Part shown: in pieces, positions 1 through 4,994 of the stretch | Position numbering within the stretch: position 1 is the stretch's first letter | Layout of the letters: every line of letters starts with the position of its first letter | Assembly (NCBI GenBank): GCA_022353185.1 | Contig: JAKRWB010000452.1 | Location: 1 to 5,664, forward strand | DNA from: ANME-2 cluster archaeon | GTDB taxonomy: Archaea; Halobacteriota; Methanosarcinia; Methanosarcinales; Methanocomedenaceae | DNA length: 5,664 nucleotides | Direction of reading: 5' to 3' | The notes under the pieces: model-generated | Databases searched by the model: none | The model's input: only the letters and a program-made list of their open reading frames with translations | What the model was told of the DNA's origin: nothing | Translations under genes and position numbers: made by a program

Positions 1-780
1 TATCAACCTGAAACTACAACAGTATGGTCTTTTCCAGATAGGGGTAATTGGGCGACACATACTGGAAAATATAGGGGAAATTGGTCGCCTTATATACCAA
101 GAAATTTAATTCTACGTTATACCGAAAAAGGAGACACTGTTTTAGATCAAATGGTTGGAAGTGGCACAACTCTTGTTGAGTGTAAACTATTGGAAAGAAA
201 CGCAATTGGTGTAGATGTTAATCCAAATGCAATTATGATATCAAAAAATAGGTTGAATTTTGAGTACGAGCCAACCAACGAGATTTATCAAAAGCCCAAT
301 ATTAAAACATACGTTGGTGATGCCCGTAATTTGGATAAGATAAAATATGGAAGTGTAGATTTAATTGCTACTCATCCACCGTATGCTAACATAATACCAT
401 ACAGTCACGAACTTGTAGAAGGGGATTTATCAAAAGTTCATTCTATTTCTGAATTTGCAGAAGAGATGAAAAGTGTTGCACAAGAAAGTTTTCGTGTTTT
501 AAAACCTGGAAAAGTTTGTGCAATTTTGATTGGTGACACAAGAAAACATGCACATTATATCCCACTTTCAGTTCGTGTGTTGCAATCATTTCTGGATGCG
601 GGATTTGTGCTCAAAGAAGATATTATCAAACTGCAATGGAAAACTTCAAGCAGTCGTGGAAAATGGGCTGGCAAAACATATAATTTCTATCTTATTGGAC
701 ATGAACACTTGTATGTTTTTAGAAAACCGAATGAGGGGGAGCAATTAACAAAATTCAAAGAGAGTATAAAATGGTGGTGA
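1..780 (+). CDS. DNA N4/N6 methyltransferase, 5'-truncated by window edge
   Basis: The frame is open from base 1 to a TGA at 778-780, giving 259 visible residues; the true start lies upstream of the window, and the ATG at 151 falls inside the SAM-binding motif, so it is not the start. The protein should transfer a methyl group from S-adenosylmethionine to an exocyclic amino group of adenine or cytosine in DNA. Visible motifs, numbered from base 1: FPDRGNW (11-17) and YRGNWSPYIPRNL (24-36), a conserved N-terminal stretch; motif I DQMVGSGTT (49-57) for SAM binding; VDVNP (71-75) for the ribose-contacting acidic position; the catalytic motif IV as THPPY (124-128) in place of the commoner DPPY/NPPY; and LKPG plus ILIGDT (167-180). 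Motif I precedes motif IV, as in the gamma/alpha rather than the beta order. No long target-recognition insert is seen after motif IV, so any specificity domain may be upstream. A TRM11-like RNA methyltransferase is a less likely alternative. A restriction partner is not visible. Confidence 0.88.
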   Translation, partial: YQPETTTVWSFPDRGNWATHTGKYRGNWSPYIPRNLILRYTEKGDTVLDQMVGSGTTLVECKLLERNAIGVDVNPNAIMISKNRLNFEYEPTNEIYQKPNIKTYVGDARNLDKIKYGSVDLIATHPPYANIIPYSHELVEGDLSKVHSISEFAEEMKSVAQESFRVLKPGKVCAILIGDTRKHAHYIPLSVRVLQSFLDAGFVLKEDIIKLQWKTSSSRGKWAGKTYNFYLIGHEHLYVFRKPNEGEQLTKFKESIKWW

Positions 781-800
781 GATATTTATCAACACGCTTG

Positions 801-816
801 GAGAAAACTATATATT
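801..816 (+). promoter_or_regulatory. TATA-like box for the two small genes
   Basis: GAGAAAAC (801-808) followed by TATATATT (809-816, reading from the preceding C) resembles an archaeal BRE plus TATA box. Its centre near 813 predicts transcription starting around 838-840, which leaves a short leader of roughly a dozen bases before the ATG at 851. It lies immediately after the methyltransferase stop, so the small genes probably have their own promoter as well as possible read-through. The call rests on pattern and spacing only. Confidence 0.45.
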
Positions 817-834
817 AAGTAAGTTACTTACTTA
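816..834. promoter_or_regulatory. 19-bp palindrome, probable operator
   Basis: TAAGTAAGT-T-ACTTACTTA is a perfect inverted repeat of 9-bp arms around one central base. Each arm is itself built of a repeated AAGT/ACTT unit. It sits directly between the TATA-like box and the predicted transcription start, where a bound repressor would block initiation. The likeliest ligand is a dimeric small regulator; the 40-aa ribbon-helix-helix-like protein encoded downstream is a candidate, which would make the unit self-regulating. That assignment is inference. Confidence 0.55.
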
Positions 835-850
835 GTAAGCAGTGGTTTAA

Positions 851-1027
851 ATGAACATGAATGAAATAGTCAATCAATTAAGAGTAATGGCATCCGAATG
901 TGGAAATGCATCTGTATACCTTCCTCGTGAAATTGTAGAAATAATAGATGGTAAACAAGAAAATGGATGGGAGACTATTCAAGCAAACAAAGTACTACAA
1001 TATTTTGCTGATATGTTAGAGGAATAA
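851..1027 (+). CDS. 58-aa hypothetical protein
   Basis: ATG at 851 opens a 58-residue frame ending in TAA at 1025-1027; a second in-frame ATG at 857 would shorten it by two residues. I do not recognise the family. The protein begins MNMNEIVNQLRV, has a central VYLPREIVEII stretch that suggests a strand followed by a helix, and ends in an acidic helix-like segment QYFADMLEE. It has no signal peptide, cysteine cluster or membrane segment. Reality as a gene is supported by the TATA-like box and palindrome just upstream, by the two-base gap to the next gene, and by a ribosome-binding site for that gene lying in its last codons. Such paired tiny genes are often antitoxin or regulator units, but no toxin is evident. 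Confidence 0.6.
   Translation: MNMNEIVNQLRVMASECGNASVYLPREIVEIIDGKQENGWETIQANKVLQYFADMLEE
1019..1023 (+). promoter_or_regulatory. Ribosome-binding site GAGGA for the 40-aa gene
   Basis: GAGGA, inside the last codons of the 58-aa gene, lies six bases before the GTG at 1030. It supports that non-ATG start and suggests translational coupling of the two genes. Confidence 0.55.
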
Positions 1028-1029
1028 AC

Positions 1030-1152
1030 GTGAAAACATTAAACATAACCTTTGATGATATCGAATATAATGATTTGGTAAAAATTAAAGACAAGAAAAA
1101 ACTAAGTTGGCACGATTTTATTTTATTGTTGGTTGAGTGTGATGCGCAATAA
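1030..1152 (+). CDS. 40-aa ribbon-helix-helix-like small protein, GTG start
   Basis: GTG at 1030 begins a 40-residue protein, stop TAA at 1150-1152. The sequence runs MKTLNITFDDIEYNDL, then a lysine-rich KIKDKKK turn, then LSWHDFILLLVE. A short beta strand (KTLNITF) followed by two helices fits the N-terminal strand and helices of MetJ/Arc-type DNA-binding proteins, and the F-D-D/E-x-x-Y plus LSWHDFI pattern resembles small proteins I recall from methanogenic archaea (recollection, not a search). It starts two bases after the upstream stop, with GAGGA in position, so the genes are probably co-transcribed and coupled. If it binds DNA as a dimer, the palindrome at 816-834 is the obvious target. 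Function is not established. Confidence 0.62.
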   Translation: MKTLNITFDDIEYNDLVKIKDKKKLSWHDFILLLVECDAQ

Positions 1153-1165
1153 ATTACATAGACCA

Positions 1166-1170
1166 TTTTT
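1166..1170 (+). terminator. Possible T-run terminator
   Basis: Five Ts followed by CTGTTT, 13 bases after the stop of the 40-aa gene. Archaeal transcription can end at short T-runs without a hairpin, so this could close the small operon. Weak on its own. Confidence 0.25.
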
Positions 1171-1220
1171 CTGTTTAACTTACTCGAGTCTGCCTAGCAT
1201 CTTCACCCAGTGATTACGAA

Positions 1221-1524
1221 ATACCCCATTTGTACCGTCAATTCACCAACCAAACCCAGCACCCCCTATCTCTGCGCCCTCTGCCTCTTTGCGGTGAGTT
1301 AACAATAGGCACATGCCACATCTTACCTGCACTTCGCCTGCCCCACGCCAATCTACACTCGCCTGCGCTGCCCCTGATGCAAATGCCCGGCTGCCCAGAC
1401 ACGGGGGTGCGGACCGGGTGCCCATCCCGATCCGCTCCACCCGCCCTTGTTTGTGGGGGCTGGCAGGCGCTATAGCTGGATTACTAATAGTGAATTGAGG
1501 ATTTTTAGACCGCTACAAATGGGG
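1221..1524. repeat. GC-rich block bracketed by a split inverted repeat
   Basis: CCCCATTTGTA (1224-1234) is the exact reverse complement of TACAAATGGGG (1514-1524), and just inside it TCAATTCAC (1238-1246) is the exact reverse complement of GTGAATTGA (1490-1498). The two matching segments are separated by three bases on the left and fifteen on the right, as if the right arm had gained an insertion (the bases after GTGAATTGA read GGATTTTTAGAC). The roughly 240 bp enclosed are markedly GC-rich against AT-rich surroundings and hold no credible gene. This arrangement resembles a small non-autonomous element with terminal inverted repeats, or a large imperfect cruciform. No flanking target duplication was identified. 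Confidence 0.5.
1247..1471. repeat. Left mosaic of GC-rich dispersed-repeat modules
   Basis: No gene is supported here; open frames in this stretch are low-complexity products of repeats. Recognisable modules: CTTTGCGGTGAG (1287-1298), preceded by TCTGCGCCCTCTGCCT; CCTGCGCTGCCCCTG (1362-1376); and GCTCC...CGCCCTTGT...GGGGCTGGCAGGCGCT (1434-1471). Each has a near-identical counterpart, in the same orientation but a different order, in the cluster at 4423-4719. The CTTTGCGGTGA type of sequence is, as I recall it, a widespread intergenic repeat in many prokaryotic genomes. Confidence 0.6.
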
Positions 1525-1691
1525 AATTCTAGACTGCCATTGACAATTATATGCAGGTCTTGGTTCAATTCCGGGTTATGTGATTTTGACATGTGAAGGT
1601 AGTAAGATAATGAAACAAAAATAATGGGTAGTAAAGAAATTGTGTTCATTGAAAAAGATATTAAATCCCTCGAATGATCAAACTTCCATTC

Positions 1692-1771
1692 CCGGGTTGA
1701 ACTGCAAAATTTCTAGGACGAAATGAGGAACCCGGCACCTGTGGTTTTTTAATTAAAATGGAGCCTGGTGC
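1692..1771. repeat. Adjoining stems in non-coding DNA
   Basis: CCGGGTT (1692-1698) is complementary to AACCCGG (1729-1735), and GCACC (1735-1739) is complementary to GGTGC (1767-1771). The loop of the second stem contains the 12-bp perfect palindrome TTTTAATTAAAA (1747-1758). Two consecutive stems sharing one base, in a gene-free stretch, could fold as RNA in either orientation. An extra CCGGGTT at 1571-1577 could compete for the same partner. Stems are short, so structure is only suggested. Confidence 0.35.
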
Positions 1772-1932
1772 TGAATTGCCTTAATATGGTCATCCTTCGA
1801 TAGAACAGTGCTTGGGTTTAAAATGGCAAGAAGTATGGGCCTGGTTCGTATTTTATTAATCCTTCAGCTAACGAGCACGGACCCTTTAAGGCTGGGGTGA
1901 ATGGATAGATGGCTTACAGTACATAGGATTCA

Positions 1933-1941
1933 TTTTTTTTT
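1933..1941 (+). terminator. Nine-T run facing the large gene
   Basis: An uninterrupted run of nine Ts on the plus strand, ending nine bases before the stop of the minus-strand 769-aa gene. A poly-T tract of this length can terminate archaeal transcription, so it would stop a plus-strand transcript from entering the large gene antisense. No clear hairpin precedes it. No matching T-run for the minus-strand gene was seen just beyond its stop. Confidence 0.35.
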
Positions 1942-1949
1942 GTGCCACA

Positions 1950-4259
1950 TTATTTTTCACTGTTTTGTAATTTTGAAATCAATTCGTTTCTTATTTCAAT
2001 TAAATATTCAAGTTGATTATCACTTATCCCTCCACGTGGAGGATGTGAAACAACATTGCGTATATCATTTACTTGAATAAACCAAGATAACTTCTTTTTC
2101 ATACTATCATTTGGTGTTGCACTAATAGTAAATTGATTCTCGAAAAGGTCAAAATTTTTATGAATAATATCCACCCAGTCTATAAAACTAAGATATTTTT
2201 CTGGATAACGATATTCTCCAGAAGATGTTGCCCTTTCCCATGCTGGATCTCTTACTTTTCTAGGAATTCCTTCATGCCACCATTGAGATATATCTTCACC
2301 ATATCTTTCTCTTAATTTATCACAAACATAATTCATAATTGTTTTTTCTAATTCACTAATTATACTATATGCTTGAGGATTATTCGCAGTATCTTGACTT
2401 TTTATATATTGTTGAAGACCTTGTGGATCAAATTTATTATATACCTTATTTATTTCCCAAAGCAATGAATAAGTACAAGCTCTAAACCCTGCTTCTCCGT
2501 GTTGGTCACGATATTCTTGAATTATTTTAGCAGGTGCAGATTCTAAATAATTACAAACCGGTTCTTGATATTTCCATATATTTTCAAGAAGTTCAGAAGA
2601 TGGCATATTTTTTATATCCTGATGATCTATATGCTCGAGATGATTTAAAATTGCTTTCAAAACCCGAAGAATAGCCCTAAGACCTGCATTTGTACATATA
2701 TATCCTCCTTCTCCACTGCCAATTACCCATTGTGTGTTTAAATTTTCATGATTTGCAATATAATTTTTAAAGTAACCAGATATTATGTCTCGTGCTCTAA
2801 CAAGTGTATTATCTAAATCATCTGCAAATAGAGGTCCTGGGCTGATTACTTTTGCTTTACGAGAAGGTACTCCACCTAAAAGTTGTCTTTTATAGATCTC
2901 ATCAGAAAGAGTTGCAATTGTTATATTTCTAGTTTGAGTTCTTTTTCCATCGATTTTCATTATTCTATCTCTTATTGGTGAATTTCGATGTTCATCCAAT
3001 TCTTTCACAAGACTAGAAGTTAATGCTTTAAGTTGTTCACTAGGATTATTAGAATTCCAATGAATAGTTGACCATAGATCACTCAGGAGATTTTTTGGAA
3101 CTCTAACTTGCTCTCCATTAATATCTAAAAATAATTGAGCTTGAATATCTGCTTCAAGATTTTCAAAAGCAATTACTGGAAGTGTAGCTGTTTTTGCTTC
3201 TTCTAAATTAGAATATGCAAATAATCTATGTTGTCCATCGATAATCCATGCTGTCTTAAATTTATTTGGTATATACAGGGTCCCAAGAATGGCGTTATTT
3301 CCTGACATTTCAGGAAATGTGGAATCAAACCTTAAAGGTCTCTTAGTTTCTATATTTATAACAATACTTGTGGGGAAAATTCCATTTTTCTCATGAATAT
3401 ATTCTGCGATCTTTTTCAATCGATTCTTTTTTGCCATCCTTTGATAGGTTTTAATGGATTCTTTGTCTGATTTTGCCCTATGTGCAATATATGCAATTTT
3501 TAGTAATTTTTCAGGCTCCATGACAAACGAATAAAAATCTGCTTTCCCCATCTTTCCTTTTATGGCACTAATAGGTTCAATTAAATCAGGTATATCAATT
3601 CCAGGGAACATATCTGCTAAAAATTGATATTTCGATGAATTTCCAAAATGGTTTGTTAATTCAGAATAATATTCTATTTTTGATTCGTTAAGAATTTTTA
3701 TTCCAGCGTTTTTAGCCCGTTCTAAATCATTATCACTGAGATCTATATTTTTAGTAGCAATTATCCAAACAGTTTTTATCTTTTTAATATTTTCAGGATC
3801 TCGGTAATGAGAAAAAATTGAACTTTCTAAATCATGCTTAATTGCAGTTATTTGATCAATATCTTTATCTAATGATCGCTTTGAATGGGGCTTTTCTGCA
3901 GCCTTACATTCTATAATGCATATACATTGTTCATCTTTTGCATAAACATCAATTTGCTTAGATAATTGAGTTCCAAATCTTGGTATTGAAAAATTATTAT
4001 CCTTATTCATTTCATGAAATTTCATTCTATTAAAAATGGACCATACTTCATCTTCGAAACCTGGACCGATATCTTTTAGTTTCCGTAATTTAAAATTGTC
4101 CTTGCTTTTATACCCTGTTTTTTCCCATCCCTCATCAAAAAAAGGTTGAAGATCTTGTTTCACAATTTTTTTATTAACATATTTAGCATTTCTTTTTTTA
4201 TAAGCAGTATCAAGATGTTCTCCCGTAACAAGTCCTTCTAAAATGACATTTTTTTCCAT
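1950..4259 (-). CDS. PD-(D/E)XK nuclease-like / DGQHR / HEPN-like fusion protein (769 aa)
   Basis: A single intact 769-residue frame; ATG at 4259 is the only reasonable start because the next Met is residue 80. Three parts are visible. Residues about 65-190: GFEDEVWSIF, then QIDVYAKDEQ (D104) and IIECKA (E117, K119), followed by DKDIDQI: the spacing of a PD-(D/E)XK restriction-endonuclease fold (Mrr/type IV-like). Residues about 235-470: ILGTLYIP, WIIDGQHRLFAYS (DGQHR 341-345), and QLFLDINGEQVRVPKNLL (375-392), the hallmark of the DGQHR domain found in DndB and relatives; the related DGQQR motif in DUF262/GmrSD, BrxU and SspE proteins is tied to NTPase activity and modification sensing. Residues about 640-769: SQWWHEGIPRKVR, YLSFIDWVDIIHKNF and NDIRNVVSHPP, with R734-x4-H739 as in HEPN ribonucleases (Swt1-like). 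The middle, 480-640, is helical-looking and unassigned. The protein is soluble, with no membrane segments. The gene is strongly AT-rich, stands alone on its strand and is flanked by repeats, suggesting horizontal acquisition. A defence role is inferred; domain boundaries are approximate. Confidence 0.85.
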   Translation of the reverse strand: MEKNVILEGLVTGEHLDTAYKKRNAKYVNKKIVKQDLQPFFDEGWEKTGYKSKDNFKLRKLKDIGPGFEDEVWSIFNRMKFHEMNKDNNFSIPRFGTQLSKQIDVYAKDEQCICIIECKAAEKPHSKRSLDKDIDQITAIKHDLESSIFSHYRDPENIKKIKTVWIIATKNIDLSDNDLERAKNAGIKILNESKIEYYSELTNHFGNSSKYQFLADMFPGIDIPDLIEPISAIKGKMGKADFYSFVMEPEKLLKIAYIAHRAKSDKESIKTYQRMAKKNRLKKIAEYIHEKNGIFPTSIVINIETKRPLRFDSTFPEMSGNNAILGTLYIPNKFKTAWIIDGQHRLFAYSNLEEAKTATLPVIAFENLEADIQAQLFLDINGEQVRVPKNLLSDLWSTIHWNSNNPSEQLKALTSSLVKELDEHRNSPIRDRIMKIDGKRTQTRNITIATLSDEIYKRQLLGGVPSRKAKVISPGPLFADDLDNTLVRARDIISGYFKNYIANHENLNTQWVIGSGEGGYICTNAGLRAILRVLKAILNHLEHIDHQDIKNMPSSELLENIWKYQEPVCNYLESAPAKIIQEYRDQHGEAGFRACTYSLLWEINKVYNKFDPQGLQQYIKSQDTANNPQAYSIISELEKTIMNYVCDKLRERYGEDISQWWHEGIPRKVRDPAWERATSSGEYRYPEKYLSFIDWVDIIHKNFDLFENQFTISATPNDSMKKKLSWFIQVNDIRNVVSHPPRGGISDNQLEYLIEIRNELISKLQNSEK

Positions 4260-4271
4260 GAAAATACCACA

Positions 4272-4307
4272 CCATATATATAACTAGATTAAATTATTAA
4301 TAAAACT
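4272..4307 (-). promoter_or_regulatory. TATA-like elements upstream of the large gene
   Basis: Read on the minus strand, two AT-rich boxes precede the ATG: TTTATTAATA, about 40 bases upstream, and TTATATATATGG, about 13-24 bases upstream. The distal box would give a leader of roughly 15 bases. The proximal one would start the RNA at or just inside the coding region, so the distal one is the better candidate. GGTG lies at -14 to -11 from the ATG, a weak ribosome-binding match. Assignment between the two boxes is uncertain. Confidence 0.4.
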
Positions 4308-4422
4308 CATGACATATAAAATTTTTTATATTATTTTCCTTTGAACTGTTAAATCTCAAAGTGATGAATTTCAGCCCATGCCGCCTCTTCATCTTCACTC
4401 CACAGGGTGCCCCTCTCTGTAT

Positions 4423-4465
4423 GCTCCGCCTGCCCTTGTGGTGAGGGGGGCTGGCAGGCGCTTTT
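4423..4465 (+). repeat. GC-rich hairpin repeat, counterpart of 1434-1471
   Basis: CGCCTGCC (4427-4434) pairs perfectly with GGCAGGCG (4453-4460) around an 18-base loop, and CTTTT follows, so it could act as a plus-strand terminator. The segment from GCTCC to GGCAGGCGCT is nearly the same as 1434-1471, where the left arm has decayed (ACCCGCCC) while the loop and right arm GGGGCTGGCAGGCGCT are kept. Preservation of loop plus one arm in two places indicates a dispersed repeat family. Confidence 0.6.
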
Positions 4466-4587
4466 CGATATTCTACCGATTTTTTGGTGCTAGTGATTGG
4501 GTGGCAGTGATGGGTCGTTAGATTAAGTTGTTGGTGGTGGAGTGTCGCCATGGCTGTTAAAATATAATTTTTATGTAATTCTATATG

Positions 4588-4639
4588 GCAAAGGACGCAA
4601 AGCCAAGGCAACCTATTCCTTTGCGTACTTTGCGGTGAG
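4588..4639. repeat. 15-bp inverted repeat of the TTTGCGGTGA family
   Basis: GCAAAGGACGCAAAG (4588-4602) and CTTTGCGTACTTTGC (4619-4633) are complementary at 14 of 15 positions around a 16-base loop, and the right arm runs on into GGTGAG. CTTTGCGGTGAG (4628-4639) recurs exactly at 1287-1298. The element looks like a palindromic intergenic repeat in which each arm is itself a doubled GCAAAG unit. No coding role is evident. Confidence 0.65.
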
Positions 4640-4704
4640 AAGACTAATGAATTTCAGCTCCCCTTCCTCCTTAAACTCTCCCGCCCCCCTCCATGCTCCA
4701 CTTA

Positions 4705-4719
4705 CCTGCGCCGCCCCTG
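4705..4719. repeat. GC-rich module shared with 1362-1376
   Basis: CCTGCGCCGCCCCTG matches CCTGCGCTGCCCCTG of the left cluster at 14 of 15 positions, same orientation. It ends about 30 bases before the DUF2283 gene. Confidence 0.45.
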
Positions 4720-4751
4720 CCAGCTTCAAACTCCAGACAAACACAGTCTAA

Positions 4752-4976
4752 TTGCCTGGCAGGAACTGTAGATGCAGGAATATCGTCTCGGTAGAAATTG
4801 ATCCAGAAGCTAATGCGGTGTATATACACCTGAAAAAAGGAAACGTGGACAATTCCGAACCTTTAGCAGACAATATTACTATCGATGTCGATAAAGAGGG
4901 AGAGACGACAGGCATAAAGATCTTACTTCCTGAAAAGGATTCAAGAACACAGGAATTCATTTACAAGGCTTTTTAA
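4752..4976 (+). CDS. DUF2283 family protein, start probably altered
   Basis: The open frame runs from a TTG at 4752, right after an in-frame TAA, to TAA at 4974-4976. The segment VEIDPEANAVYIHLKKG, then ITIDVDKEG and TGIKILL, is the full beta-rich DUF2283 core (typically M-x-(V/I)-x-(Y/I)-D-P-E-A-D/N-A-x-Y-I-x-L at the very N-terminus). The nine residues predicted from the TTG (including two cysteines) do not fit the family. An ATG with a good upstream AGGAAC lies at 4772-4774 but is out of frame by one base; removing C4775 would give MRNIVSVEIDPEA, a normal family start. So this is either a recent one-base insertion that damages the start, a sequencing error, or a TTG-initiated gene. Members are small and of unknown function, often beside toxin-antitoxin genes, as here. 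Confidence 0.75.
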   Translation: MPGRNCRCRNIVSVEIDPEANAVYIHLKKGNVDNSEPLADNITIDVDKEGETTGIKILLPEKDSRTQEFIYKAF

Positions 4977-4993
4977 GCCGGTGCATGATCGGC
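4977..4993. terminator. Small hairpin between convergent genes
   Basis: GCCGGT (4977-4982) pairs with ATCGGC (4988-4993) with one G-T wobble around GCATG. It fills the gap between the stops of two convergent genes, which is where a shared terminator would be, but no T-run follows in either direction. Confidence 0.2.
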
Positions 4994-4994
4994 G

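Larger units (their letters stand above)
1525..1949. other. Intergenic region without a supportable gene
   Basis: About 425 bases with stops in all frames at short intervals. The longest thing resembling a start-to-stop unit that I noticed is a 17-codon frame at 1624-1677, which I do not call. The stretch contains several short complementary segments (1692-1771), a near-duplicated ATTCCGGGTT/ATTCCCGGGTT at 1568-1577 and 1688-1698, and a run of nine Ts near its right end. It may be the decayed remnant of a lost gene or a structured RNA region; neither is shown. Confidence 0.4.
4308..4751. other. Gene-free interval carrying the right repeat cluster
   Basis: No real gene is supported in these roughly 440 bases. 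The part next to the large gene (to about 4360) is AT-rich; then come GC-rich and pyrimidine-rich segments. ATGAATTTCAGC occurs twice (4364-4375 and 4647-4658), each time leading into a C/T-rich stretch, which suggests two partial copies of one repeat family. Other members are listed separately. Confidence 0.5.

Noticed and set aside
530..748. A 72-codon frame within the methyltransferase gene
   Set aside because: It is a shifted frame of a conserved, motif-bearing gene on the same strand, with no independent signal.
1230..1498. Overlapping open frames of 61-81 codons on both strands
   Set aside because: They lie in the GC-rich repeat block, overlap one another on both strands, are proline/cysteine-rich with no recognisable motif, and their sequence recurs in non-coding DNA at 4423-4719.
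1560..1586. TTGGTTCAATTCCGGGTT resembling a tRNA T-arm
   Set aside because: The stem needs two G-T pairs and no matching acceptor strand, D-arm or anticodon arm was found upstream. It could be a tRNA fragment but cannot be called a tRNA.
1624..1677. A 17-codon ATG frame (MGSKEIVFIEKDIKSLE)
   Set aside because: Too short, with no ribosome site and stops close by in the same region; no neighbour relationship supports it.
4297..4751. Open frames of 104 codons (minus) and 69 codons (plus)
   Set aside because: They run through the inverted repeats and C/T-rich modules of the right cluster; composition reflects the repeats and no family is recognisable.
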